Shown one piece after another: positions 54,002 to 62,968 of a stretch of 64,000 nt of DNA. The stretch covers positions 1,621,501-1,685,500 of the forward strand of contig NZ_BLIN01000005.1 of NCBI RefSeq assembly GCF_009811555.1, written 5' to 3'. How positions within the stretch are numbered: the stretch's first letter is position 1; every line of letters begins with the position of its first letter. Origin of the DNA: Streptomyces caniferus. Lineage in GTDB: Bacteria > Actinomycetota > Actinomycetes > Streptomycetales > Streptomycetaceae. The notes under the pieces are model-generated. The model was not told where the DNA came from. It did not search any database and was given only the letters and a program-made list of their open reading frames with translations. A program made the position numbers and the translations under genes.

Positions 54002-55786
54002 TCACGCCTCCTTCGTCTGGGTGGGGGCGGCGCCGCGACGACGGCGCAGCGGCGGCTTGGCGCCCAGGCGCTTGGGGTCGAGGCCGGACCAGGAGTGTCC
54101 TTCGGAGAAGAACTTCCGCCGGGCCAGCAGCGTCATCAGGGGCTTGGTGAAGAGGAAGACCACGACGACGTCGAGGACGGTGGTCAGACCGAGCGTGAAC
54201 GCGAAGCCCTGCACCTTGCCGACGGTGACGATGAACAGCACCGCGGCGGCCAGGAACGACACGAAGTCGGAGACCAGGATCGTGCGGCGGGCCCGCGGCC
54301 AGCCGCGTTCCACGGCAGGGCGCAGGGTGCGTCCCTCGCGGATCTCGTCCCGGATGCGTTCGAAGTAGACGATGAACGAGTCGGCGGTGATACCGATGGC
54401 GACGATGGCGCCACAGACCGCCGGGAGGTTCAGCGCGAATCCGATGGCCGGGCCCAGCAACGTCATGATCGTGTACGTCAGGACCGCCGAGACGCCCAGG
54501 CTCGCCAGCGCGACCAGCGCCAGTCCCCGGTAGTAGGCGACGAGGTAGATGATGACCAGGGCGAGGCCGATGGCGCCGGCGATCAGACCGGCGTGCAGCT
54601 GCTCGCCGCCGAGCGCCGCGGTGACCGTGGTCTCGTCGTCGATCTTGAAGGACAGCGGCAGGGCACCGTAGGACAGCATGTTGCCGAGGTCCTCGGCGGA
54701 CTGCTGGGTGAAGCCGCCGGAGATGGTGGCTCCGCCGCCCATGATGGCCTTGTCGACCGACGGAGCGGAGACCACCGCGCCGTCCAGGACGATGCCGAAC
54801 TGGTTCTGCGGCGGCGCCTTCGTGGCGAGCTTGCCGGTGATGTCACCGAACTTCTTGCCGCCCTCGGAGGTGAAGTCCATCTGGACGATCCAGCCCTGGC
54901 CCTGCTGGCTGTCGAAGACGGCCTTGGCGCTGCTGACGTCCGTGCCCTCGACGGCGACGGGGCCGAGCGCGTACTTCTGCGCGCCGTCGTCCTTGCACGC
55001 CACGATCGGGTCGGACGGCTTGGTGTTGGCGGCCTTCTCACCGGCTGCCGCGCGGCTCTTCTTGGTCGAGCAGTCCAGCGCGTCGAGCTGCTTCTGGAGG
55101 GCCGGCGGGATGGCCGCGCCGCCCGGGGGCGTCGGCGGTGCCTGGGGCGTGGTGGGCTTGGCCGGGCCGGAGGGCTTGGGGGACGGCGCCTTCTTGAGCG
55201 AGTCCGTCACCGCGCGGCCCTGCGTCGTCGGCTGGGAGCTCGGCGACTGCGAGGACGAGGCCTTCTGCTGGGTGCCCGGCTTGTTCTTCGCCTGGTCGCC
55301 GGCGGCCTTGTCGCCCTTGCCCTTGCCGTTCGCGCCGCTCTGGGAGGGGTTGGGCTTGGGCTCGGGGGTCTTGGCGCCCGCCGTGGTGGTCAGCACCGGC
55401 CGGAAGCCGAGCTGGGCGGTGGTGCCGACCTGCTGACGAGCCTGCTTCGCGTCCGTCCCCTTGGGGATGTTCACGATGATGTGGTTGCTGCCCTGCGTCT
55501 GGACCTCGGACTCGGTCACACCGAGACCGTTGACCCGTCGCTCCATGATGCCGGCGGCGGTGTTCATGTTGGTCTCGTTGATCGCGTTGGGCTTGCCCGG
55601 CTGGTTCTGGGCCGCCAGCGTGAAGCTGGTGCCGCCGGCCAGGTCGATGCCCAGTCGCGGCGTCAGCGTGCCGGAGTAGAACATCCCTCCGATCAGCCCC
55701 GCCATGGCGATCAGGACCAGGATCAGGGTGCGGCCCGGATGTCCCTGGCTCGCGGGCGCCCTGCGGCCCTTCTTCGGTGCTGCCAC
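54002..55786 (-). CDS. secD: Protein translocase subunit SecD
   Basis: A 594-residue partner of SecF. First helix TLILVLIAMAGLIGGMFYSG, LGIDLAGGTSFTLAA and the P1 domain (IMERRVNGLGVTESEVQTQG) are typical. A long Pro/Ser/Lys-rich insertion (about residues 140-265) interrupts the periplasmic region, a feature of actinobacterial SecD. The C-terminal six-helix part has GGEQLHAGLIAGAIGLALVI and ITADSFIVYFERIRDEIREG. Start is GTG 55786. It follows yajC after a terminator-like hairpin. Confidence 0.95.
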   Translation of the reverse strand: MAAPKKGRRAPASQGHPGRTLILVLIAMAGLIGGMFYSGTLTPRLGIDLAGGTSFTLAAQNQPGKPNAINETNMNTAAGIMERRVNGLGVTESEVQTQGSNHIIVNIPKGTDAKQARQQVGTTAQLGFRPVLTTTAGAKTPEPKPNPSQSGANGKGKGDKAAGDQAKNKPGTQQKASSSQSPSSQPTTQGRAVTDSLKKAPSPKPSGPAKPTTPQAPPTPPGGAAIPPALQKQLDALDCSTKKSRAAAGEKAANTKPSDPIVACKDDGAQKYALGPVAVEGTDVSSAKAVFDSQQGQGWIVQMDFTSEGGKKFGDITGKLATKAPPQNQFGIVLDGAVVSAPSVDKAIMGGGATISGGFTQQSAEDLGNMLSYGALPLSFKIDDETTVTAALGGEQLHAGLIAGAIGLALVIIYLVAYYRGLALVALASLGVSAVLTYTIMTLLGPAIGFALNLPAVCGAIVAIGITADSFIVYFERIRDEIREGRTLRPAVERGWPRARRTILVSDFVSFLAAAVLFIVTVGKVQGFAFTLGLTTVLDVVVVFLFTKPLMTLLARRKFFSEGHSWSGLDPKRLGAKPPLRRRRGAAPTQTKEA

Positions 55787-55885
55787 CTTCTCGTATCTCC
55801 CTGTCCAACCCCTCGGCCAGGGATGCCGGCCGAGGGGCCACGAAGTCTTGTGGGGACGTGCCCCCGCCGGAGCCTAGACCGTCCG

Positions 55886-55927
55886 GGAACCGCGGCGCAC
55901 GACACACCACGCGTGCTCCGCGGTTCC
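55886..55927 (-). terminator. Hairpin between yajC and secD
   Basis: GGAACCGCGG (55886-55895) and CCGCGGTTCC (55918-55927), a 10-bp perfect stem 11 bp past the yajC stop; secD then needs its own promoter or read-through. Confidence 0.75.
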
Positions 55928-55937
55928 GTGGGGCGGA

Positions 55938-56480
55938 CTACTTCGCGTCGTCGTCGCCGGACTTCTTGTCGTCCTTGGCGGTGTCCGCGTCGGCCTTGAC
56001 GGTGTCCTTGGCGTCGTCCGCGGCCTTGGTGTCCTTGGCCTCGGCAACGGCGGGCTTCTCCTCGACGGGCTCGGCGGCCGGGGTCTCGGCCTTGCCCAGG
56101 TCGATCTTGTCACCCTTTTCGGTGGCCTCGCCGGCGGTGCCGGCGGTCAGCGAGGAGGCGTCGTCCGGGACGACCGGCTCGTCGGCGTGCAGCGGGTCGG
56201 CACCGTCCAGGATGCGGTTGTACTCCTCATCCGCGATCACCGCGCCGATGGCGTTCTTCGCGTAGATGGCGTGCACGCCGGGGGCGACCTCGAGAAGGAC
56301 GGTCTCGTCGTGGACTTCCTTGACGGTGGCGTACATGCCGCCGATCGTCCGGACGCCGGTGCCGGCCTGCATTTCGTTGCGCATCTGCGCGGCCGCCTGC
56401 TGCTTCTTCTTGGCGGATCGCGTCATCAGGAACATGGCCCCGATGAGGACGATGAACGGGAGGAGAGTCACGATATTCAC
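55938..56480 (-). CDS. yajC: Preprotein translocase subunit YajC
   Basis: A 180-residue protein with a single N-terminal membrane helix (NIVTLLPFIVLIGAMFLMTR) and the conserved cytosolic QAAAQMRNEMQAGTGVRTIG and YATVKEVHDETVLLEVAPGV. The C-terminal 85 residues are an acidic Glu/Ala/Lys/Asp-rich tail without recognisable fold, longer than in E. coli (110 residues in total). GTG 56480 follows AAGGA. YajC associates with SecDF; secD and secF follow downstream. Confidence 0.94.
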   Translation of the reverse strand: MNIVTLLPFIVLIGAMFLMTRSAKKKQQAAAQMRNEMQAGTGVRTIGGMYATVKEVHDETVLLEVAPGVHAIYAKNAIGAVIADEEYNRILDGADPLHADEPVVPDDASSLTAGTAGEATEKGDKIDLGKAETPAAEPVEEKPAVAEAKDTKAADDAKDTVKADADTAKDDKKSGDDDAK

Positions 56481-56641
56481 GGGACGGAAATCCTTCGCAC
56501 GACCGCGGATGCGCGATCTCATATACGGGGGTGGGAATGCCGCCCATACGAACGGCATCGGCGGAGTCTAGGCGAGTCCCCACCAGTGGAACAACGCCCA
56601 GCATCCCACCGCAGTTCCTGACCGGGCGAGTATCCGCGCCG

Positions 56642-57730
56642 TCACGCCCCGAACAAGCCCTGCTGTCCGCTCGCGCCTGATTGCTGCTGCGGCGGCACGA
56701 GCCCCAGATGCGCCCACGCGGCCGGGGTCGCGATCCGGCCCCTGGGGGTCCTGGCCAGCAGTCCTTCCCGTACGAGGAACGGCTCGGCGACCTCCTCGAC
56801 GGTCTCCCGCTCCTCCCCCACCGCGACCGCGAGGGTGGACAGGCCCACCGGGCCGCCGCCGAACAGCTTGAGCAGGGCCGTGAGCACGGCGCGGTCGAGG
56901 CGGTCCAGGCCGCGGGCGTCGACCTCGTAGACCCCGAGGGCCTGGGAGGCGATCTCGCGGGTGATCAAGCCGTCGGCCTTCACCTGGGCGTAGTCGCGGA
57001 CACGGCGCAGCAGGCGGTTGGCGATACGGGGCGTGCCCCGCGAGCGGCCGGCGATCTCCGCGGCGCCCTCGGGTTCTATCTCGACGTCCAGCAGCCCGGC
57101 GGAGCGGTGGATGACCCGCTCCAGCTCGGCGGGGGCGTAGAACTCCATATGGGCGGTGAAGCCGAAGCGGTCGCGCAGCGGGGGCGGCAGCAGACCGGCC
57201 CGGGTCGTGGCCCCGACCAGGGTGAACGGGGGGAGCTCGAGCGGGATGGCGGTGGCTCCCGGCCCCTTGCCGACGATCACGTCGACGCGGAAGTCCTCCA
57301 TCGCCATGTAGAGCATTTCCTCGGCGGGCCGGGACATCCGGTGGATCTCGTCGAGGAAGAGGACCTCGCCCTCCTGGAGGGAGGAGAGGATCGCGGCGAG
57401 GTCACCGGCGTGCTGGATGGCGGGGCCCGAGGTGATCCGGATCGGGGCGCCCATCTCGGCGGCGATGATCATCGAGAGGGTCGTCTTGCCGAGGCCCGGG
57501 GCCCCGGACAGCAGGACGTGGTCGGCGGTGGCGCCGCGTGCGCGGGCGGCGCGCAGGACCAGGTCGAGCTGTTCGCGCACCCGCTCCTGGCCGACGAATT
57601 CCTCGAGGTCCTTGGGCCGCAGCGCGGCCTCGACGGCGGTGTCCTCGCCGTCCGCGTCGGCGCCGACCAGCCGGTCGGGCGCGCCCGGGGCGTCCTCGGC
57701 GGTGTGCGGTGCGGTGTCGTCCCAGTTCAC
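56642..57730 (-). CDS. ruvB: Holliday junction branch-migration ATPase RuvB
   Basis: A 362-residue AAA+ motor that with RuvA drives branch migration. [20 protein letters not shown], Walker [17 protein letters not shown], Walker [11 protein letters not shown], sensor [17 protein letters not shown] and the C-terminal winged helix ([17 protein letters not shown]) are complete. GTG 57730. It is third in the ruvC-ruvA-ruvB order after an 82-bp gap. Confidence 0.97.
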   Translation of the reverse strand: MNWDDTAPHTAEDAPGAPDRLVGADADGEDTAVEAALRPKDLEEFVGQERVREQLDLVLRAARARGATADHVLLSGAPGLGKTTLSMIIAAEMGAPIRITSGPAIQHAGDLAAILSSLQEGEVLFLDEIHRMSRPAEEMLYMAMEDFRVDVIVGKGPGATAIPLELPPFTLVGATTRAGLLPPPLRDRFGFTAHMEFYAPAELERVIHRSAGLLDVEIEPEGAAEIAGRSRGTPRIANRLLRRVRDYAQVKADGLITREIASQALGVYEVDARGLDRLDRAVLTALLKLFGGGPVGLSTLAVAVGEERETVEEVAEPFLVREGLLARTPRGRIATPAAWAHLGLVPPQQQSGASGQQGLFGA

Positions 57731-57812
57731 TGCGGATTGCCTCGCGGGGTCGGGGCGGCCGGGCCGCCTGCGTGGTCGTACGGTCGGGGGCGCGGAGCCC
57801 GTCCGGCAAGGG

Positions 57813-58433
57813 TCATCGCGCCCGGTTCAGGGTCTGCAGGGCCGCCTTGAGCAGCTGCGGCACCTGGGGCGTACCGCCCTCGGCGACGGCCGCCTCGGCC
57901 TGCGGGGCGACCGCCGCGACCGCCTCGTCCGCCTCGCGGGTGGCGTAGCCGAGGCCGATCAGGGCGGCGTGCAGCTGCTCGCGCCAGCCTGCCGTGACGG
58001 CGCTGCCGACGCCCGCGCGGCCGGTGCCCAGCGGCTCCCCCAGCCGGTCCTTGAGCTCCAGGAGCAGCTTCTGGGCGCCCTTCTTGCCGATGCCGGGGAC
58101 GGCGGTGAGGGTCTTCTCGTCGCCGGTGGAGACGGCGAGGCGCAGGGTGTCCGGCGCGTGCACGGCCAGCATCGCCTGGGCGAGCCGGGGGCCGACGCCG
58201 CTGGCGGTCTGCAGCAGCTCGAAGGTCTGGCGCTCGTCGTCGTCGGCGAAGCCGTAGAGGGTGAGCGAGTCCTCGCGGACGACGAGGGAGGTGGCGAGCT
58301 TGGCCTGCTGGCCGATGCGCAGGGCCGACAGGGTGTTCGGCGTGCACTGGACGGCCATGCCGATACCGCCGACCTCGACGACGGCGGTGTCCGGGGCAAG
58401 GGCCGCGACCGGGCCGGAGACGAAGGCGATCAT
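57813..58433 (-). CDS. ruvA: Holliday junction DNA-binding protein RuvA
   Basis: A 206-residue tetrameric junction-binding subunit. Domain I ([30 protein letters not shown]), the two helix-hairpin-helix motifs ([36 protein letters not shown]) and domain III that contacts RuvB ([20 protein letters not shown]) are intact. ATG 58433 overlaps the ruvC stop (ATGA). Confidence 0.97.
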   Translation of the reverse strand: MIAFVSGPVAALAPDTAVVEVGGIGMAVQCTPNTLSALRIGQQAKLATSLVVREDSLTLYGFADDDERQTFELLQTASGVGPRLAQAMLAVHAPDTLRLAVSTGDEKTLTAVPGIGKKGAQKLLLELKDRLGEPLGTGRAGVGSAVTAGWREQLHAALIGLGYATREADEAVAAVAPQAEAAVAEGGTPQVPQLLKAALQTLNRAR

Positions 58434-59008
58434 CGGGTGCCCTTCTGGGGAGTCGCCCGGCGCGGGCCGGAGGACGGGACGGTGGCGGGAGCGGCGCGGC
58501 GGGCCGCGGCATGTGCCTGCTGGAGGCGGTTGACCGCGGGGGCGCGCCAGATGTGGCAGATGGCGAGGGCCAGGGCATCGGCGGCGTCGGCCGGCTTGGG
58601 CGGGGCGTCGAGCCGCAGCAGACGCGTCACCATCGCGCCGACCTGGGCCTTGTCGGCCCGGCCCGATCCGGTGACGGCGGCCTTGACCTCGCTGGGGGTG
58701 TGCAGCGCGACCGGCAGCCCGCGCCGCGCCGCGCACAGCATGGCGACCGCGCTGGCCTGGGCGGTGCCCATGACCGTACGGACGTTGTGCTGGCTGAAGA
58801 CCCGCTCCACGGCGACGTACTCCGGACGGTACTCGTCGAGCCAGGCGTCTATGCCGCGCTCGATCTCGACGAGGCGGTGCGCGATCTCGGCGTCCGCAGG
58901 GGTGCGGACGACACCGACGCCGACCATCGTCAGCGGACGCCCCGCGACCCCGTCGACCACGCCGACGCCGCAGCGCGTCAGCCCCGGGTCCACCCCCAGC
59001 ACCTTCAT
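58430..59008 (-). CDS. ruvC: Holliday junction resolvase RuvC
   Basis: A 192-residue RNase H-fold endonuclease that cuts Holliday junctions. The acidic active-site residues are in [26 protein letters not shown] and the C-terminal [17 protein letters not shown]. The basic, Ala/Pro-rich tail after residue 160 is actinobacterial. ATG 59008. First gene of ruvCAB. Confidence 0.97.
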   Translation of the reverse strand: MKVLGVDPGLTRCGVGVVDGVAGRPLTMVGVGVVRTPADAEIAHRLVEIERGIDAWLDEYRPEYVAVERVFSQHNVRTVMGTAQASAVAMLCAARRGLPVALHTPSEVKAAVTGSGRADKAQVGAMVTRLLRLDAPPKPADAADALALAICHIWRAPAVNRLQQAHAAARRAAPATVPSSGPRRATPQKGTR

Positions 59009-59100
59009 CGGTCCCCGCCCCTCGCACTGTCGCCCGGCTGTTCCTGGTCAGGGAGCGGATGCCCCCTGATCAGCACAGTAACGGCTGCCACTGACAAACC

Positions 59101-59136
59101 GACGGGCCGACGGGGTGTGTTCCCCGTCGGCCCGTC
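59101..59136 (-). terminator. yebC terminator
   Basis: GACGGGCCGACGGGG (59101-59115) and its exact complement (59122-59136) form a 15-bp perfect stem with a 6-nt loop, 24 bp past the yebC stop. Confidence 0.92.
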
Positions 59137-59160
59137 AGCCGACCGAGCGTGCCGCGCCTG

Positions 59161-59913
59161 TCAGGCGTCGACCTTGGCCATCACATCGTCCGAGACGTCG
59201 AAGTTGGCGAAGACGTTCTGCACGTCGTCGCTGTCCTCCAGCGCGTCGATCAGCTTGAAGATCTTGCGCGCGCCCTCTTCCTCCAGCTCGACCTGCATGG
59301 TCGGGACGAAGTTGGCGTCGGCAGAGTCGTAGTCGATGCCGGACTCCTGGAGGGCACTGCGGACCGCGACCAGGTCGGTGGCCTCGCTGAGCACCTCGAA
59401 GGACTCGCCGAGGTCGTTGACCTCCTCGGCGCCCGCGTCCAGGACCGCGCCCAGGACGTCGTCCTCGGTCAGTTCACCCTTGGGGACGATCACCACGCCC
59501 TTGCGGTTGAACAGGTACGACACCGAACCCGGGTCGGCCATCGAACCGCCGTTGCGGGTCATGGCGACACGGACGTCCGAGGCGGCACGGTTGCGGTTGT
59601 CGGTGAGGCACTCGATGAGCACCGCGACACCGTTGGGGCCGTACCCCTCGTACATGATGGTCTCGTAGTCGGCGCCGCCGGCCTCGAGACCCGCACCGCG
59701 CTTGACCGCGGAGTCGATGTTCTTGTTGGGGACCGAGCTCTTCTTGGCCTTCTGGATGGCGTCGAAGAGGGTCGGGTTGCCGTCCACATCGGCGCCGCCG
59801 GTCCGGGCCGCGACCTCGATGTTCTTGATCAGCTTCGCGAAGAGCTTGCCGCGCTTGGCATCGATCACGGCCTTCTTGTGCTTCGTCGTAGCCCATTTAG
59901 AGTGGCCGGACAT
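59161..59913 (-). CDS. yebC: YebC/TACO1-family regulatory protein
   Basis: A 250-residue three-domain protein beginning [20 protein letters not shown], the family hallmark, with [20 protein letters not shown] and [20 protein letters not shown]. YebC proteins have been described as transcriptional regulators and more recently as aids to translating difficult (polyproline) sequences; which applies here is unknown. It lies upstream of ruvCAB and downstream of pdxT, the usual actinobacterial order. ATG 59913. Confidence 0.96.
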   Translation of the reverse strand: MSGHSKWATTKHKKAVIDAKRGKLFAKLIKNIEVAARTGGADVDGNPTLFDAIQKAKKSSVPNKNIDSAVKRGAGLEAGGADYETIMYEGYGPNGVAVLIECLTDNRNRAASDVRVAMTRNGGSMADPGSVSYLFNRKGVVIVPKGELTEDDVLGAVLDAGAEEVNDLGESFEVLSEATDLVAVRSALQESGIDYDSADANFVPTMQVELEEEGARKIFKLIDALEDSDDVQNVFANFDVSDDVMAKVDA

Positions 59914-60027
59914 CCGCCTGTCTCCTTCGCGTAACCAACGTCTGAAACGAACGCCTCAGATCCTACCGGGGACGGGTCACTCGGTGTTACTCCCGCCCGT
60001 CGCCCGGCGACCGCCCGAAACGGACCG

Positions 60028-60615
60028 CTAAGAGCGCCGCACCATGTCCACGAACAGGGCGTGGACCCGGTGGTCGCCGGTGAGTTCCGGGTGGAAGGAC
60101 GTGGCGAGGACGTTACCCTGCCGCACGGCCACCGTGTGCCCGTCGTACGTCGCCAGGATCTCGACCGCGCCGCCGACCGACTCGACCCAGGGCGCCCGGA
60201 TGAAGACGCCCTCGACCGGCCCGCCGGGGATCCCGGCGACGTCGACGGCCGCCTCGAACGACTCGTTCTGCCGCCCGAAGGCGTTACGGCGCACGATCAT
60301 GTCGATGCCGCCGAGCGTCTCCTGGTCCTCACGGGCGTCCAGCAGCTTGTCCGCGACCATGATCATGCCGGCGCAGGTGCCGTAGACCGGCTTGCCCGCA
60401 CGGACGAAGGCACGCAGCGGCTCCAGCATGCCGAAGACGACGGCCAGCTTGGACATCGTGGTGGACTCGCCGCCCGGGATGACCAGGCCGTCGATCTCGT
60501 CCAGTTCCTCGGGACGGCGTACCGGCCGGGCCAGGGCGTCCGCCTCGGCGAGCGCGACGAGGTGCTCGCGGACGTCGCCCTGGAGGGCCAGCACACCGAT
60601 GGTGGGGGTGCTCAT
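60028..60615 (-). CDS. pdxT: Pyridoxal 5'-phosphate synthase glutaminase subunit
   Basis: A 195-residue class I glutaminase supplying ammonia to PdxS. Triad: Cys in [15 protein letters not shown], His/Glu in [15 protein letters not shown]; the [13 protein letters not shown] start and [15 protein letters not shown] are diagnostic. ATG 60615 lies 8 nt after the pdxS stop, so the two are cotranscribed. Confidence 0.97.
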   Translation of the reverse strand: MSTPTIGVLALQGDVREHLVALAEADALARPVRRPEELDEIDGLVIPGGESTTMSKLAVVFGMLEPLRAFVRAGKPVYGTCAGMIMVADKLLDAREDQETLGGIDMIVRRNAFGRQNESFEAAVDVAGIPGGPVEGVFIRAPWVESVGGAVEILATYDGHTVAVRQGNVLATSFHPELTGDHRVHALFVDMVRRS

Positions 60616-60623
60616 CGATGGTC

Positions 60624-61535
60624 CTACCAGCCGCGGTTGGCGTAGCGCTCGGCCTCGGGGAGGGTGTCGCAGTTGATGCCGACCATGGCCTCGCCCAGGT
60701 TGCGGGAGACGTCCGCGATGACCTTCGGGTCGTCGTAGAAGGTGGTGGCCTTCACGATCGCGGCGGCACGCTTGGCGGGGTCACCGGACTTGAAGATGCC
60801 GGAGCCGACGAAGACGCCCTCGGCGCCGAGCTGGCGCATCAGCGCGGCGTCGGCCGGGGTGGCGACGCCACCGGCGGAGAACAGCACGACCGGCAGCTTG
60901 CCGAGCTCGGCGACCTCCTTGACCAGCTCGTACGGGGCGCGCAGTTCCTTGGCGGCGGCGAACAGCTCGTTGTTGTCGTAGCCGCGCAGCCGGGCGATCT
61001 CGCCCTTGATCTGACGCATGTGGCGGACCGCCTCGACGACGTTGCCGGTGCCGGCCTCGCCCTTCGAGCGGATCATGGCCGCACCCTCGGTGATCCGGCG
61101 CAGCGCCTCGCCCAGGTTGGTGGCACCGCACACGAAGGGGGTGGTGAAGGCCCACTTGTCGGAGTGGTTGACCTCGTCGGCCGGGGTGAGGACCTCGGAC
61201 TCGTCGATGTAGTCGACACCGAGCGACTGCAGGACCTGCGCCTCGACGAAGTGGCCGATCCGGGACTTGGCCATGACCGGGATGGAGACGGCTTCGATGA
61301 TGCCGTCGATCATGTCGGGGTCCGACATCCGGGCCACGCCGCCGTCCTTGCGGATGTCGGCGGGGACCCGCTCCAGGGCCATGACGGCGACGGCGCCGGC
61401 GTCCTCGGCGATCTTCGCCTCTTCCGGCGTGACGACGTCCATGATCACGCCGCCCTTGAGCTGCTCGGCCATTCCGCGCTTGACGCGCGCGGTTCCGGTC
61501 TCGGGGTTCTGGGGCGTGGTGGGCGTGCTGGACAC
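60624..61535 (-). CDS. pdxS: Pyridoxal 5'-phosphate synthase subunit PdxS
   Basis: A 303-residue TIM-barrel subunit that builds PLP from ribose 5-phosphate, glyceraldehyde 3-phosphate and ammonia. [47 protein letters not shown] and [15 protein letters not shown] are near-identical across actinobacteria. I chose GTG 61535, which has GAGG six bases upstream and matches known Streptomyces PdxS; a GTG at 61547 is also in frame. Confidence 0.97.
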   Translation of the reverse strand: MSSTPTTPQNPETGTARVKRGMAEQLKGGVIMDVVTPEEAKIAEDAGAVAVMALERVPADIRKDGGVARMSDPDMIDGIIEAVSIPVMAKSRIGHFVEAQVLQSLGVDYIDESEVLTPADEVNHSDKWAFTTPFVCGATNLGEALRRITEGAAMIRSKGEAGTGNVVEAVRHMRQIKGEIARLRGYDNNELFAAAKELRAPYELVKEVAELGKLPVVLFSAGGVATPADAALMRQLGAEGVFVGSGIFKSGDPAKRAAAIVKATTFYDDPKVIADVSRNLGEAMVGINCDTLPEAERYANRGW

Positions 61536-61675
61536 GTGTGACCTCACTCAATGCGGGTGGCTGTACTGCTGCGCCCACACAACCGTTAGCGAGTGGCCCG
61601 GGAAAAGGGCCAATTAGAGGTCAGTGGCTCGTCACTGCTGGGAGTCGCAGTGTGCGGCGCCCGCCCGCCGGCCGC

Positions 61676-62221
61676 TCAGTTCCCGGCCGAGCGGTCGTCC
61701 AGGACGGCCGGCGGCTCGTCGTCCATCTCGAAGGCCAGCGGGAACGGGGCATGGCCGGCCAGCCGCAGATAGCGCACCACCCGGTGGCGGCGGACGGCGC
61801 GGGCGGCCCGTACGGAGTCGTTGTGGAACCGGCGGGCCATCGGGACCCGGCGCACCGCGGCGGTGAGTTCGGTGACCGTCCGCTCGCCGCCCGGGGCCTC
61901 CCGTACGGCCTCCAGCTGGGCCTCCTCCTCGAAGATCGCCCGCAGTGCCTGGCTCAGCTCGCTCTCCGCGACCTCACGGTGGTCCTCCTCGGCCTGCCGC
62001 GCCTCGTGCGCGGCCTGGTAGAGGACGATCGAGGCGGCGGGATCGAGCACCCCCGAGGTCCCCACCTCCTGCGCGACGGACGCGCGCCGGAGCAGCTGGG
62101 CGTCGAGCGCCGCCCTGGCCGCGTCGATACGGGCGTGCAGGCGGTCGAGACGGCCGGCCGTCCAGCTCAGATAAATACCGATGAGGACGATCGCGACGGC
62201 GATCCAGATGAACGTGGTCAC
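61676..62221 (-). CDS. Single-span membrane coiled-coil protein (LemA-like region), unknown function
   Basis: A 181-residue protein with one N-terminal membrane helix (TTFIWIAVAIVLIGIYLSWT) followed by long helices rich in Ala/Arg/Glu: AGRLDRLHARIDAARAALDA, then ASIVLYQAAHEARQAEEDHR, resembling LemA-type helical bundles. The C-terminal third (VRRVPMARRFHNDSVRAARA, LRLAGHAPFP) is conserved in streptomycetes. Start GTG 62221. It lies between the structured repeat element and pdxS on the same strand as pimA. Function unknown. Confidence 0.82.
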   Translation of the reverse strand: MTTFIWIAVAIVLIGIYLSWTAGRLDRLHARIDAARAALDAQLLRRASVAQEVGTSGVLDPAASIVLYQAAHEARQAEEDHREVAESELSQALRAIFEEEAQLEAVREAPGGERTVTELTAAVRRVPMARRFHNDSVRAARAVRRHRVVRYLRLAGHAPFPLAFEMDDEPPAVLDDRSAGN

Positions 62222-62340
62222 GGCCGGTCACGATACGCGGTGCGCTGCGCTTGGCTTTCTTCCCACGTTTTTGGCTTTCCCGCCGTGGTGGTTTGTCGCC
62301 GTCTATCGCCCGCTGCGCGGTGCGCCCGTCGTTGCCCTTT

Positions 62341-62464
62341 CGCTGCGCTTTGCCTCGGCTCGTTTTTGGCTTTCTCGCCGTTGCGCCTGCGGCGGGCCCG
62401 TCCGCTGCGCTTTGCCCGTCCCGACGTGGGGGTTTGTCGCCGTTGCGCCTGCGGCGGGCGGGGC
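62341..62464. repeat. 62-bp tandem duplication inside the left arm
   Basis: 62341-62402 and 62403-62464 are two 62-bp units. Both start CGCTGCGCTTTGCC and share an identical 22-bp block (62375-62396 and 62437-62458), while the middle differs. The duplication explains most of the length difference between the arms. Confidence 0.85.
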
Positions 62465-62508
62465 CGCTGCGCGGGGCTGTCGGGGTGCGGTGACGGGCCT
62501 GCGCGGGT

Positions 62509-62549
62509 GGGGGTGTCCGGACTGCTTCGCTTTACGTCCGGACACCCCC
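62509..62549. repeat. Left hairpin: 14-bp perfect stem with 13-nt loop
   Basis: GGGGGTGTCCGGAC (62509-62522), loop TGCTTCGCTTTAC (62523-62535), GTCCGGACACCCCC (62536-62549). Confidence 0.93.
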
Positions 62550-62744
62550 ACCCGCTCCGACCCGCCCCCTCCCGTGGGTGGGAGGGAAAAACGGTGGTGG
62601 GAGTGCACGCAGGTGGTCCGGTGCACCTCGTGATCACACAGAAACAAGTCCCCCCGGTACGACCGGCAAGGGCCAGAACGGCCACAGCGACGGCCCGCCC
62701 CCACCAGCCTTCACCTCTCCACACACGGGAGGGGACGGGCCGGA

Positions 62745-62793
62745 GGGGCAGGGGTGTGGGACGTAAAGCGAAGCAGTCCCACACCCCTGCCCC
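62745..62793. repeat. Right hairpin: 18-bp perfect stem with the complementary loop
   Basis: GGGGCAGGGGTGTGGGAC (62745-62762), loop GTAAAGCGAAGCA (62763-62775), GTCCCACACCCCTGCCCC (62776-62793). The loop is the exact reverse complement of the left hairpin's loop, while the stem sequence differs. Confidence 0.93.
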
Positions 62794-62968
62794 GCAGGCC
62801 CGTCACCGCACCCACAGCCCCGCGCAGCGGACCCCGGCCCGCCGCCAGGCGCCACGGCGAGAAACCACCACGGCGGGACAGGCAAAGCGCAGCGGACGGG
62901 CGCACCGCGCAGCGGGCGACAAACGGCGAGCAACACCCACGGCGCGAGAGACAAAAACGTGGGAAGCC

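Larger units (their letters stand above)
62259..62966. repeat. 0.7-kb composite inverted repeat with paired hairpins
   Basis: Two diverged arms (about 62259-62592 and 62710-62966) are reverse complements around a 117-bp unique centre. Exact anchors: CTTCCCACGTTTTT (62259-62272) with its complement at 62953-62966; CGCTGCGCGGTGCGCCCGTC (62311-62330) with 62895-62914; plus long stretches such as TGCGGTGACGGGCCTGC (left, 62485-62501) facing its complement on the right (62794-62810). The left arm is longer because of an internal 62-bp duplication. The element fills the whole pimA-to-61676 gap and ends 3 bp from the pimA stop. It has no credible ORF. It may be a MITE, an extragenic palindromic element or a structured RNA region. 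Confidence 0.85.

Noticed and set aside
62218..62784. Minus- and plus-strand frames within the repeat element
   Set aside because: They are Arg/Pro/Gly-rich, run across perfect hairpins and inverted arms, and have no ribosome binding site or family resemblance.
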